From Haladaptatus cibarius D43 (GTDB taxonomy: Archaea; Halobacteriota; Halobacteria; Halobacteriales; Haladaptataceae), in the NCBI RefSeq assembly GCF_000710615.1, contig NZ_JDTH01000002.1, positions 426,082 to 490,081 of the forward strand: DNA of 64,000 nt. Reading direction: 5' to 3'. This document shows, piece by piece, positions 46,160 through 54,906 of this stretch; the stretch's first letter is position 1, and each line of letters starts with the position of its first letter. A model generated the notes under the pieces. The model was not told where the DNA came from. It saw nothing but the letters and a program-made list of their open reading frames with translations, and searched no databases. A program made the translations under genes and the position numbers.

Positions 46160-46864
46160 ATGACAGAGGCGCTGTATCTCGACGCGACGGGGGATGAGGA
46201 GTTCGAAGCCACAGTAGAACGGGTCGCGGGCGACCGAGTCGTCCTCGACCGAACGCTGTTCTACCCGGATGGCGGCGGTCAGCCTTGCGACACCGGCGTT
46301 CTCGAAGCGAACGACGAGACGTGGACGGTTACGGACGTTCGGAAAAAGGACACCATCTACCACACCGTCGATGGAACGCCGCCGGAAGAAGGGACGACTG
46401 TCACAGGGCAAATCGACTGGGAACGGCGGTACGCTCATATGCAGTACCATACAGCACAGCATCTTCTCTCGGCGGTGTTGTTGGACGAGTACGATGCACA
46501 GACGACCGGGAATCAACTGTACGCAGACCGCGCGCGAATCGACTGTGCCTACGACCGGTTTTCCGACGAGAAGTTCGAACACATCGAATCAGCGATGAAC
46601 GACCGAATCGAGGAGGGACTGGACGTCAGTTGGTACGAGATGGAACGCGACGAAGCCGAAGCGACCCTCGACCCGGAGCGAACCCGGATTCACTTGCTCC
46701 CCGAAAGCATCCGAGAAATCCGAATCGTGGAAATCGAGGCGTACGACCGAACCGCCTGTGCGGGGACGCACGTGAAGAACACGGACGAAATCGGCGAGTT
46801 TCGAATTACAGGCCGCGAAACGAAGGGAAGCGACGAAGAGCGCCTGAAGTTCGTTCTCGAATAG
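46160..46864 (+). CDS. alaX: Alanyl-tRNA editing protein AlaX
   Basis: A 234-residue stand-alone editing factor related to the AlaRS C-terminal domain. FYPDGGGQPCDTGVLE is the glycine-rich motif, and zinc ligands are His97 and His101 (HTAQH) with Cys200 and His204 (CAGTH). It hydrolyses mischarged Ser- (or Gly-) tRNA(Ala). Length and the short N-terminal beta barrel place it in the AlaX-M type. Confidence 0.92.
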   Translation: MTEALYLDATGDEEFEATVERVAGDRVVLDRTLFYPDGGGQPCDTGVLEANDETWTVTDVRKKDTIYHTVDGTPPEEGTTVTGQIDWERRYAHMQYHTAQHLLSAVLLDEYDAQTTGNQLYADRARIDCAYDRFSDEKFEHIESAMNDRIEEGLDVSWYEMERDEAEATLDPERTRIHLLPESIREIRIVEIEAYDRTACAGTHVKNTDEIGEFRITGRETKGSDEERLKFVLE

Positions 46865-46937
46865 TTCGAGTTCGCGCCCGAGTTTGACCGTGTTTTGCTC
46901 TCCGCTGGTTTCTTGGCTCGTTCCGCTGATTTCTCAT

Positions 46938-47676
46938 TTACTTTAATCCGTTTGCCAACGGGAGTGCTCCTAATCGGTCGAGCGTCATCTCGGCGACGGC
47001 GTCGCTTCGTGCTGAATCCCGCTTTGCGTGACTGTACGCCTCTCTCGTCTCCTCCGGGTTGGCAGTCGGAACGAGACGAACCGTGGTTCCTGTACGGTCA
47101 ATCTCGAACAGGAGGTACGCCTGTGGGAACGAGCAAAGAGAGGGAGCGACAATTTCGCGCACGCCGTTCGTCTCTGCGCTGTTCAACCCGAGAATATCGA
47201 CGCCACCGATACGTTCGTAAAATGGAAGTTCACCGGGTGTAAAGTCGGCCTCGAACGACGACAGCGCGGGCGTTTCGTGCGCGTCAAACGACTTTGGGAC
47301 GGTGGTTACCGGGAACTGCGATGAAAGGGACGTTGAGCGAAGAAAGAAGCGAATCGAACGCTTCGAAATCGGGCACCGAGCCCTCTTCGGTTAGGTCGCC
47401 TGCGAACACGACGGCATCTACGTTTCGGGTGTTCGCGTCCGCGAGGGTGGTTCGGAGACGTGCCTGAGTACGGTGGAACACCTTCCATGTCCCCTGATTT
47501 TCGGAGGAGATGTGGGTGTCGGAGACAAATGCGATAGTCGTCGGAACGGCACTTCGGGGACGAGCAAAGTGGGCAAAAACGGGGCCGGCATCCGCATGCG
47601 TGTCGGACAGCTCGGCGGAAATGTTTCGTCTGCGAACACCACTCGTGGATTCCGTTCCCGCTCCGTGTTCGGTCAT
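46938..47676 (-). pseudogene. Decayed metallophosphoesterase
   Basis: The N-terminal part (ATG at 47676) has IAFVSDTHISSENQG, VDAVVFAGDLTEEGSV and PFIAVPGNH, three calcineurin-type metal motifs, then stops at 47284 after HRPKVV. One base out of frame it continues SFDAHETPALSSFEADFTPG, LPFYERIGGVDILGLNSAET, then directly the C-terminal FPQAYLLFEIDRTGTTVRLV. So there is a frameshift near 47290, and the segment that should carry the GHxH metal motif is missing. The Asp normally after GNH is also Arg. The gene is probably dead. Confidence 0.8.
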
Positions 47677-47857
47677 GGTGTGTTCGAGTAGAGTGTTGAC
47701 CGATTTATAAATATGCCGCACGAAATAATTACTATATGCATGTTCTATATAGAATTCTGCGCTGTCATCAGATTTCATTCAGGTCACGTTTGACATACAT
47801 GTCTCACACGCGTCTGACTGACTTTGATTACGTCGCCCGTCGAAACTATGGACGGGA

Positions 47858-48277
47858 ATGAGCACGAGAAGTCTCAATAGAATCGAAACATCGACGAGCG
47901 ACTCGTCGTTTTACTATCTGAACAAGATGTTACAGCTCGCAGGCGTATTTTTGTTTATAAACGGAATCTACGTTGCGTTTTTTTCGGACAGTCTTGTTAC
48001 CACGTTCGGTTACTATTTCGTGGTAATCGCCGCTGTCTGTCTGTTGCTCTCGCGCGTAATCTCGCCCGAAAGCCCTCTCATCTCCCACGAGCTACAGTCG
48101 GCGATTCGAAGCCAACTGAGCCGAACGGATGGACAGAACCGTCGCTTCCCCCGACGGCGAACGAGTCGCCGAAGTGGTTTCGACGTTCGTCGCTATCTTC
48201 GTGGAATCGTGAAGAAAGCCCAACAGCTCAATCCCGGCAGGTTCGTTTCACGACGTAACGGGCGCGACCGACTCTAA
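47858..48277 (+). CDS. Two-helix membrane protein with basic tail
   Basis: A 139-residue protein. Two helices at about 24-45 (LQLAGVFLFINGIYVAFF) and 50-67 (FGYYFVVIAAVCLLLSRV), then about 70 polar residues rich in Arg and Ser (RRFPRRRTSRRSGF), unusual among the acidic proteins here. Unrecognised. The Arg-rich tail may be cytoplasmic and bind acidic partners or nucleic acid. Confidence 0.55.
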   Translation: MSTRSLNRIETSTSDSSFYYLNKMLQLAGVFLFINGIYVAFFSDSLVTTFGYYFVVIAAVCLLLSRVISPESPLISHELQSAIRSQLSRTDGQNRRFPRRRTSRRSGFDVRRYLRGIVKKAQQLNPGRFVSRRNGRDRL

Positions 48278-48387
48278 GATTGCAGTCGTTTTTCGAAGAC
48301 GCACATTCACACACGCTACTGACGACTTACAAAGACACCGCTGTCGCTCGCTAACTGCTCGTGTAAATCACCGTCAAAGCCGGAGAA

Positions 48388-48603
48388 TCAGCAGCGTAGG
48401 CTGTCGTACAACGTCAACGTCCCATTTTCCGCGAACTCGTTGTTGTCGTAGACGCTTACTTTGACGTAACTCGTCGTGAGAAGTTCGTCGAGCGGTGGCG
48501 TATCCTGCGAATCAACCGTCAGTGAGAGCTGTAAGGAGCCATCCTCGTCGTACTCCGCCTCTGTAACGGTCATCTCGTACCGCCCGTCTTGTTGATATTG
48601 CAT
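48388..48603 (-). CDS. Hypothetical beta-rich small protein, 71 aa
   Basis: Starts MQYQQDGRYEMTVTEAEYDE, alternating polar and hydrophobic as in an all-beta fold, with an acidic pI and C-terminal Cys. No recognised family, no membrane segment. A GTG-free alternative start four codons upstream (ATG at 48615) exists. Confidence 0.5.
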   Translation of the reverse strand: MQYQQDGRYEMTVTEAEYDEDGSLQLSLTVDSQDTPPLDELLTTSYVKVSVYDNNEFAENGTLTLYDSLRC

Positions 48604-48987
48604 AACATTCTCCATTTGATGGTAAACACTACAGATGAAGTCATGAGGTATATGTCTTGTTTCTACTTGTCGGCTTTTAGTAACAAAATTGAGAGTGGTT
48701 GAAATAGGAGTAGGCAGCGATTTCCAATCGTCTTTCGAACAATTTCGTTTCCGTTACGTATATCTTTCATAGGATTTTTCTCACGCCTATTTTTGGCATC
48801 CTCCGTCCACTGTGACGGACGAGCGATGAGCTACGTTGAACGACCATGTTCGAATTTGTATCGTTTGCTTTTCACGTAATGAGCACTCCTTACTGCCGGT
48901 AACAGCCGCATAAATCACAGGAAACGACTGATTGAAACCGGCAGAAGGATATTTATGTGTGATTCCCCTACAGTTTATTCACGACAT
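48604..48987. other. AT-rich divergent intergenic region
   Basis: About 380 bases between two divergent genes with no open frame I can support. The base composition is clearly more AT-rich than the flanking genes. The only assignable element is the lipoprotein promoter at its right end (48948-48957). Confidence 0.5.
48948..48957 (+). promoter_or_regulatory. TATA box of the Thr-rich lipoprotein
   Basis: GATATTTATG lies 31-40 bases before the ATG at 48988, the spacing expected for a transcript with a leader of only a few bases. Confidence 0.45.
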
Positions 48988-49617
48988 ATGAATCGTCACC
49001 GCTCGACTGTCCTCGTTCTCGTCCTCGCCATCATGCTCGCCGGTTGCAGTGGGATTGGCGGGTCGGACGATACGACAACAACCACGACAACCGACGCACC
49101 GACCAGTGATATGACCGAAACAACCACGACCGATTCATCGACTACATCGGCCGAAACGACGACCACGACAACTACCACGACGACGACCACCACCACGACG
49201 GTCGAAGAGTGGGAGCCGCCGACGGCACCGAACACGCCAATTGACGACAAAATTGGTGATGACAACCACATCAAGAGCGTCACCCTTACCAACAAAGTGC
49301 AAGCTGAAAGCGGAAACGGCCTCTCCAGCTTCGACGTCGATGTCACGGCCGACACGAACCTCACTGGTGTCGACCCTGAACCGCTCGTGGACGGTGACCC
49401 GTACTTCCTCGTCAGAGTCGATGGTGAGCGCGTCGGGCGCACGAGCGTTCGATTCCAGCACGATGAAGGAACGTACACGGTCAACATCGACGAACAAGCG
49501 TTCCAGCAGTTCGACTCCGGCACCCTCGAAGTCGAAGTTCTCATGCTCGACAGGGACAAGCAGACAGACGACTTGTACGGTCAGTGGATTGGAACTATCG
49601 AATACAGTTCGGAATAG
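48988..49617 (+). CDS. Thr-rich lipoprotein
   Basis: A 209-residue secreted lipoprotein. MNRHRSTVLVLVLAIMLAGC is a short signal with lipobox Leu-Ala-Gly-Cys20. Residues about 29-72 are nearly all Thr/Ser/Asp, typical of O-glycosylated haloarchaeal stalks. The distal 130 residues are beta-rich (KSVTLTNKVQAESGNGLSSF, TVNIDEQAFQQFDSGTLEVE). No known domain is recognised. Confidence 0.8.
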   Translation: MNRHRSTVLVLVLAIMLAGCSGIGGSDDTTTTTTTDAPTSDMTETTTTDSSTTSAETTTTTTTTTTTTTTTVEEWEPPTAPNTPIDDKIGDDNHIKSVTLTNKVQAESGNGLSSFDVDVTADTNLTGVDPEPLVDGDPYFLVRVDGERVGRTSVRFQHDEGTYTVNIDEQAFQQFDSGTLEVEVLMLDRDKQTDDLYGQWIGTIEYSSE

Positions 49618-49859
49618 AATCGATTTTTCGATAGCGGTTTGCCGTTTTTGTTTTTGAAGTAGAGCTGTAAAGATAGTACCTCTGTAATTCGCAGTATCAA
49701 AGTAGTCCGGTGTGCCGTCAGATATTCGTATCTCAGTTGAACGCACCAAGTACAATCAGTACGACGCGATACTACCTCAAAGACATAGAATCGAAGAATA
49801 GTCCCGGGCGGATTACCGAACATACCTTTGTAATCCCTACGTGCGAGATTGTCAGATAG

Positions 49860-51086
49860 ATGGTCGATTTCGACGAAGTGCAAGGCTACGGCAGGAAGTT
49901 CGAGAACCAGTTGGCGAAGCTCAAAGAGGCCCCGATTCCCGACGCAGACCGCACCGCTATCCTCGCCTTCATCCAGCACGAGGACGCACAGGGGAAGGTC
50001 AACACCGGGACGATGGTCAACCACATCAACCGACTCCGGCTCGCCGCCGAACGGTCGGACACGCCGCTCACCGCGATGGACGAAAAGAGCGCCGTCGATG
50101 CGCTGCTGTTCTCGCTGAAACACGACCACGATCTCTCGGAGGGAACGCTTCGAAACTACCGAAAAGCCCTCCGGAAGTTCTTCCGCCACCGCGACGAGGA
50201 CTGGGCGGAGGACATCACAATCGGTGTCAGTCCGGAGCGGAACGTCGATCCGAACGAACTGCTCACCGACGAGGAAATCGAAGCCCTCCTCGACGCCGCG
50301 AGTCACCCGCGCGACAAAGCCCTCGTTTCGCTCATCGCCGATACCGGACTGCGAATCGGGGCGATTGCGAGTCTGCGGCTCCGCGACATCGACCTGACCG
50401 AGCGCGCGGGAACGGTCAGCATCAACGAAGAGGCGAACGTGAAGGGTGCGAGTGGCACCGTTCCGCTCACCTGGTCGCGGGGCTACATCGCCAATTGGTT
50501 GGACGTTCACCCGCGAAGCAACGAGGATGAAGCCGCGTTGTTCCACAAGGTTCGGTTCGTCGAGGACGGGGAAGACGGCGCGATGTCCTACCAGTACCTC
50601 GGACGACGGATCAAGTGGATTGGCGACGAAGCCGGAATCGACCGGGAGCGATTGAACACCCACAACTTCCGGAAGACGGCCATCAGTCGTTGGATTCGAG
50701 AGGGGCTGAACGAGCAGGCCATCAAGCACCGTGCGACGTGGGTCAAAGACTCCTCGCAGTTCGAGGTGTACTCCGGGGTGCGCGACGAGGAGTTGAACGA
50801 ATCGATTCTCGCGCACTACGACCTCGTCGATGAGGAGGGTGAAGCGTCCCGCCCCGACATCGACGCATGTCCACAGTGTCGAACGCCGCTCCGACGTGGG
50901 TCGCGGTTCTGCCCCGGCTGTGGTGCGCCGCTGACGCAGGGTGCGGCGGAAACCGTCACCGACGCCGAAGACGACCTCTTTGCGGACGGGTCTTCGGACC
51001 TCAACCCCGGGAGTCGAGCGACGATCAGGGAGTTGCACGCGGCTCTCCAAGACGACCCCGGACTGCGCGACCTCCTGCTGGACTGA
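49860..51086 (+). CDS. Tyrosine recombinase/integrase with C-terminal zinc ribbon
   Basis: A 408-residue XerC/D-type recombinase. N-terminal SAM-like core-binding domain (about 10-120, SEGTLRNYRKALRKFFRHRD). Catalytic domain with Arg165 (DTGLRIGAIASL), His268-x2-Arg271 (HNFRKTAIS), Trp294 and the nucleophile Tyr304 (FEVYSGVRDEEL). After it, CPQC at 337-340 and CPGC at 351-354 form a zinc ribbon, followed by an acidic tail. It would catalyse integration and excision of the element. Confidence 0.9.
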   Translation: MVDFDEVQGYGRKFENQLAKLKEAPIPDADRTAILAFIQHEDAQGKVNTGTMVNHINRLRLAAERSDTPLTAMDEKSAVDALLFSLKHDHDLSEGTLRNYRKALRKFFRHRDEDWAEDITIGVSPERNVDPNELLTDEEIEALLDAASHPRDKALVSLIADTGLRIGAIASLRLRDIDLTERAGTVSINEEANVKGASGTVPLTWSRGYIANWLDVHPRSNEDEAALFHKVRFVEDGEDGAMSYQYLGRRIKWIGDEAGIDRERLNTHNFRKTAISRWIREGLNEQAIKHRATWVKDSSQFEVYSGVRDEELNESILAHYDLVDEEGEASRPDIDACPQCRTPLRRGSRFCPGCGAPLTQGAAETVTDAEDDLFADGSSDLNPGSRATIRELHAALQDDPGLRDLLLD

Positions 51087-51121
51087 ACTCGCGGTCATTT
51101 CCTGCTGAACTGACGTGGCGG

Positions 51122-51304
51122 TCATTGCCATTCCTCCGTGTGCGCGCGTAGCAGTTTCTCGGCTATCCAACTCGATCTGAAATCTCCTGTCGCAATCACT
51201 TCTAATTCCTCCTGTTTGTCCTGTACGTAGTCTTCGAGCGTGTCGTACTGCGCGAGCACCTCGCGCGGGTCGTGGTCGTCGAGGCGTTGCGTTCCGTGGC
51301 TCAT
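51122..51304 (-). CDS. Small accessory protein of the integrase region, 60 aa
   Basis: Starts MSHGTQRLDDHDPREVLAQY and is acidic and helical, ending RAHTEEWQ. The ATG overlaps the upstream gene's stop by four bases. Similar tiny genes often accompany haloarchaeal integrases; no function known. Last of a three-gene minus-strand operon converging on the integrase. Confidence 0.6.
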   Translation of the reverse strand: MSHGTQRLDDHDPREVLAQYDTLEDYVQDKQEELEVIATGDFRSSWIAEKLLRAHTEEWQ

Positions 51305-51474
51305 GGTCGAACCTCCTGTTCGCGTTCGAACTTCCAGTCGTCTATCTGCGTGAAGAACGCCGTGGGGGACTGCTCGGAATCGTCCAGCACCCACGCCAAG
51401 TGTGTCAGGATGGCGTTCTGGCGTTCGAGAATCCGATTCTGGTCACGAATCGCGGCGATTAGTTCGTCAGTCAT
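51301..51474 (-). CDS. Small helical protein, 57 aa
   Basis: Starts MTDELIAAIRDQNRILERQN, a probable coiled-coil or amphipathic helix, then LAWVLDDSEQSPTAFFTQ. No recognised family. Overlaps both flanking genes of the same operon by a few bases (4 downstream, 8 upstream). Confidence 0.6.
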   Translation of the reverse strand: MTDELIAAIRDQNRILERQNAILTHLAWVLDDSEQSPTAFFTQIDDWKFEREQEVRP

Positions 51475-51700
51475 CGCTCTCACCTCCCGAGGCGGCGACA
51501 CCGCCATCACCAGTCTTCAGGTCGCGTAGCTCCGCGGCGGGGAAGTGCGCGCCGCAGGTCTGGCAGTAGTAGGAGTCCGTACCGTCGTAGTATTCGATGG
51601 ACGTGTGTCCGTTGGGACACCGATACCGCCACGAGTCGGTTTTCTGTTCGCTGGCTGATGATTCGGTACTTTTAGATTGATTGGGGTTATCTGAAATCAT
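51467..51700 (-). CDS. Small zinc-finger protein, 77 aa
   Basis: Starts MISDNPNQSKSTESSASEQK (low-complexity polar). The middle WRYRCPNGHTSIEYYDGTDS followed by YYCQTCGAHFPA provides Cys, His and a CxxC pair for one zinc site, resembling short haloviral zinc-finger proteins. A Gly/Ser/Asp tail follows. First gene of the three-gene operon; probably DNA-binding. Confidence 0.65.
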   Translation of the reverse strand: MISDNPNQSKSTESSASEQKTDSWRYRCPNGHTSIEYYDGTDSYYCQTCGAHFPAAELRDLKTGDGGVAASGGESDD

Positions 51701-52144
51701 GTCTGTCTCGCGGAGCCGTCCATTGGTCATGGGCCGAGTCGCGGCGACAGACGCTGTCTCGACGCCTCTATCGTCGGGACGTTTCGCGCGCGACTCTAAG
51801 GTACTAATTCTTGAACTGTTCGTATAAGGCCAAGCATGATGCACACTGAAAGTGAAAGTGTTCTTCAGTGGGGTGGCGATTCTGGCGACGTAACCGTTAT
51901 ACGGCGGTGTTGCGTTGGTTTGCATGGCTTTCGCTCCAAGGAAGCCCAAAACAGACCCGTGCTGTTCCACGGGTTTTGCTAATCCTTTCGGGAGAACCCA
52001 TACACGGATAGAGACTGCTTTGCGCTTCCTTGCTCGCCTAGAAATGAGCATATAAGTTATATCTTTCCTAGCACGGTAGAGGGCAGATTATACTGCTATT
52101 ACGAGATTCATTGGAAATATCCTCTTATGTTGTCCATATCTGAT
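51701..52144. promoter_or_regulatory. Divergent control region of the element
   Basis: About 440 bases between the minus-strand zinc-finger operon and the plus-strand repressor. ATATAA-G-TTATAT at 52050-52062 is a perfect palindrome that can act as TATA box in both directions, and it is flanked by CTAGAAA and TTTCCTAG, a near inverted repeat, as in an operator. Other marks: a small hairpin (CTGAA...TTCAG) near 51845. A lysogeny switch is a reasonable reading. Confidence 0.5.
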
Positions 52145-52414
52145 ATGCGATACTCTGCGGATTGGATGTCTCTCGTTGATGACCGCGTTCTGGAATATAT
52201 ACGGGAACACGGGTCTGGCTCTCCGAAAAAAATGCAGGAGAAGGGAAAGATACGATATTCACCTCAATATGTGGCAGAGCGGTGTAGGGTTTTAGCGGAG
52301 TATGGTCTTCTCACTCATCTGGGGAATGGTGTATATGTGATTACTGAGCAAGGAGAGCAATATCTCGATGGTGAACTCGACACGCAGGAACTCACGACAG
52401 AGAACGAGGAGTAA
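52145..52414 (+). CDS. PhiH1-repressor-like winged HTH
   Basis: An 89-residue winged-helix protein: MRYSADWMSLVDDRVLEYIR and the recognition part IRYSPQYVAERCRVLAEYGL, then wing GNGVYVITEQGEQYL. This is the standard haloarchaeal phiH1-type repressor seen in proviruses and plasmids. ATG at 52145 matches family starts; 52127 is an alternative. A likely lysogeny regulator acting at the adjacent palindrome. Confidence 0.82.
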   Translation: MRYSADWMSLVDDRVLEYIREHGSGSPKKMQEKGKIRYSPQYVAERCRVLAEYGLLTHLGNGVYVITEQGEQYLDGELDTQELTTENEE

Positions 52415-52515
52415 ACTCGCGGCACCTCACATATGATTGGGTTCTCAAATAAGTCCGAAGAAATTGGTTCAGTGAAAGAGTGAAATATTAACCATTTGAC
52501 TAACTACTGTATTCT

Positions 52516-53301
52516 ATGTTTACTCATGCACATGTGGGTATAATAAATGAGGAACTACCTCTCATTCAGAAGCGGGAAAAAACGGAAACCGAAGAAGGAT
52601 TAGATCTACTTTCAGTAATAGAAATCTCTCAAGAGTTAGCATTAGATGATACCGCGATTATCTCTGGGCAAGCTGCTTTACAGGAGTTGACCACGATAGA
52701 GAGGATACAGATTGGTGAAAGCGAGTTCTCAACAGAAGACGAATATATTCTACGGATGGGTCAATTCAATGGTGTAGATATTATGAAAAATGAGGAGATA
52801 AGTGTTCAAGAGGATTTAGAATCAACTCAGAACGGATCCGACTTCCCAATTGAGACGAAATCTGAAGTTGAAAAGAAAACAAGATCATATGACATATTTG
52901 GGATACAGGGAGAATTTGTTGCTGTTTCTGGTGAAAATCCGTCTTCTGCATTCAGCTTACTTACAGATATCACTGGTATTGAAATCAAAAAAGTAGAGTT
53001 TGATTTGGAATCTATTCTACAAGAAACCGGCGGTGCTAGTTGGATGGGAACGTTTAGTGAGAGATCCGGAAATGTTAGGTCTGGAACACTATACGGAGAA
53101 CAGATTTCTTTTAGAGACTATTTGGAAGATGATGATGACGGTAGATTTGAGCAAATTGGACCAGTAATCGAATTTGGTGGAGAAGAAGTTAAAATGCGAA
53201 TCACTCGGGACGGCTTAGTGCAAGTTGTCTCACCAGGAGGTTATCGAAAGTCAAAACTTTCAACACTGATTTCAGAGATACTGATTGAATTTGCTGAGTA
53301 A
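52516..53301 (+). CDS. Unknown cargo protein A, paralogue of the 54229 gene
   Basis: A 261-residue AT-rich gene with no recognised domain. Its C-terminal third (from about residue 170) aligns clearly with the product at 54229-54906: Trp-Met-Gly near residue 176, NVRSGTLYGEQISF, QIGPVIEFGGEEVKMRITR and DGLVQVVSPGGYRKSKL. The N-terminal part (MFTHAHVGIINEELPLIQKR) is Glu/Ile-rich and looks unrelated except for a shared early Val-Gly-(Ile/Leu)-(Ile/Val). Converges with the DUF2971 gene, two bases between stops. Confidence 0.75.
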   Translation: MFTHAHVGIINEELPLIQKREKTETEEGLDLLSVIEISQELALDDTAIISGQAALQELTTIERIQIGESEFSTEDEYILRMGQFNGVDIMKNEEISVQEDLESTQNGSDFPIETKSEVEKKTRSYDIFGIQGEFVAVSGENPSSAFSLLTDITGIEIKKVEFDLESILQETGGASWMGTFSERSGNVRSGTLYGEQISFRDYLEDDDDGRFEQIGPVIEFGGEEVKMRITRDGLVQVVSPGGYRKSKLSTLISEILIEFAE

Positions 53302-53303
53302 TT

Positions 53304-54110
53304 TCAATACAATGGATCTTCAGTCATATTTGATTTCTTTACTAACTCACTACTTAATCCATGAGTCTTTAGAACTTTCTCAACAAGATTTTTAATCCAT
53401 TTCGGTGCATGTGGTGCGATGTATACATTTTCAATCAGTTTGTCCAAATTCACCCTTATATATTTGTTTTTATCAACAAGTCCTTCGTCATGGAGTGGAG
53501 TATTTTCAATATCTTCTGCGGTGATCCAAGTATCACCTTCATTAGACCATGGTAAATCATGGATGATTGCTCTTATTTCACGTTCGTGTTTAAAACTCTC
53601 ACGTTTATGAATAAAGGGAGATATAGTATCTGCAAGAGGGGATTGGAGGCTCCACCCTGAGAGTCGTTCCTCACCATATTTTATGTATTTTACCTTACTG
53701 ATGAAAACATTCGATTCATCATATGGTTCTAATGAGTCAATTAGCCTCTCATAGGTAGACTGGATACAGATACCTGCGTCTGCTTTCAGGTAAAGATCCC
53801 ACATACCCGCAGACTCTGTTTCATTGATGTGCCAACAATTAAGGAAAGTATATCTCCTACAAATTTGACGGAATCGCGGGAGGAGATTTTTCGTCCAATC
53901 GTCTGGGATATTATCTAACTCATTGGATCTTAAGTCAAAATTTTGTTTTGGTAGAGAACCTTCGTATGGGTCATCAAATCGATCTGCTCGATGGAAGTAG
54001 AGCGAATTCCGTTCGAGAATGGAAACCAGTTGTGTAAAGTCCATATACCGCCAAATTTTCACATCAGCCCGGCGAGGGCTGATGCAGCGAGGATGATCTT
54101 CATACGGCAT
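53304..54110 (-). CDS. DUF2971 family protein
   Basis: A 268-residue protein. VKIWRYMDFTQLVSILERNS, LYFHRADRFDDPYEGSLP, the FLNCWHINETESAGMWDLY motif and FKHEREIRAIIHD are the DUF2971 family hallmarks (Cys/His-Trp-x-x-Asn/Glu, Met-Trp-x-x-Tyr). The family occurs sporadically in bacteria and archaea, often in mobile regions; its biochemistry is not established to my knowledge. AT-rich codons, unlike the chromosome. Lies between the two paralogues on the opposite strand. Confidence 0.85.
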   Translation of the reverse strand: MPYEDHPRCISPRRADVKIWRYMDFTQLVSILERNSLYFHRADRFDDPYEGSLPKQNFDLRSNELDNIPDDWTKNLLPRFRQICRRYTFLNCWHINETESAGMWDLYLKADAGICIQSTYERLIDSLEPYDESNVFISKVKYIKYGEERLSGWSLQSPLADTISPFIHKRESFKHEREIRAIIHDLPWSNEGDTWITAEDIENTPLHDEGLVDKNKYIRVNLDKLIENVYIAPHAPKWIKNLVEKVLKTHGLSSELVKKSNMTEDPLY

Positions 54111-54228
54111 TTGGTACAGATATTCAGTCGAATCGCTAAATTCTTTCGAGGTGGCAGAATGTCTGCAGAATCTATCTCCTTCGATACTTCAAAAGGACTA
54201 ATACTTACCAAATGACTGTTGATAGATA

Positions 54229-54906
54229 ATGGCGTTTACTTCCGGTGTCGTGGGACTCGTCAAAGGGAACCTCGACGATATCTCCGATGACCATATAACC
54301 GAGGAAGCCGGGGACGATACCCTCAACTGCTATATCAACGTTGAACAACGACGGAAAGACCTCTCGAACGAGATAACGACGGTTCAAGGAAAGGTAGCCA
54401 CCGAGAAGTACATCGAACGGGATGTCGTGGAGATTGATGATGGCGAAATCTCGATTAAAGAAGAACGAAAATCCGACTGGACGTGGTCAAACTTCTGGTT
54501 AGTTCCGGGTGGGAGGTTCATCGTTGCAGAGAGTACGAACGGTACATTTCCCTTTGACAAACTAAGCCAGTCTACCGGAGTCCAGATCGTCCGTGCCAGT
54601 TTCAATCTAACCGACATCGTGAAGCAGTACACTGGTCAGTGGATGGGCGGATTCCAGGATCGTCCCGAGCAGGTACGTTCTGGCACTCTGTATGGTGAGG
54701 AGATCGAAACGGACATTGACATGGGCGAGCCGTTCTTGGAGTCGGACAAAACACAGATCGGGCCACTCATTGAGTTTGACGGTCAGAAACTCAAAGCTCG
54801 AATCACGAAAGACGGCTTAGTGCAGGTTGTCGCACCGGGGAACTACCGACGAGAAAAGTATCTCTCTTTCATTGATGAGATGCTGATTCAGCACACGTTC
54901 TCCTAG
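54229..54906 (+). CDS. Unknown cargo protein B, paralogue of the 52516 gene
   Basis: A 225-residue protein sharing the C-terminal region of the 52516 product: Trp-Met-Gly near 138, QVRSGTLYGEEIETD, QIGPLIEFDGQKLKARITK and DGLVQVVAPGNYRREKY. The N-terminal half (MAFTSGVVGLVKGNLDDISD, NCYINVEQRRKDLSNEITTV) is different. Composition is noticeably richer in G+C than its paralogue, so the two were probably acquired separately rather than by a recent duplication. Ends in a four-base overlap with the convergent next gene. Confidence 0.75.
   Translation: MAFTSGVVGLVKGNLDDISDDHITEEAGDDTLNCYINVEQRRKDLSNEITTVQGKVATEKYIERDVVEIDDGEISIKEERKSDWTWSNFWLVPGGRFIVAESTNGTFPFDKLSQSTGVQIVRASFNLTDIVKQYTGQWMGGFQDRPEQVRSGTLYGEEIETDIDMGEPFLESDKTQIGPLIEFDGQKLKARITKDGLVQVVAPGNYRREKYLSFIDEMLIQHTFS

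Noticed and set aside
49069-49205. ACC/ACG/ACA triplet tract looking like a microsatellite or tandem repeat
   Set aside because: It is in frame and encodes the Thr-rich linker of a lipoprotein; codons vary, so it is protein low complexity.
49795-49830. AGTCCCGGGCGG resembles the 3' acceptor end of a tRNA, which would mark an attachment site left of the integrase
   Set aside because: The preceding bases do not form a T arm and no second copy is visible in the window, so it cannot be supported.
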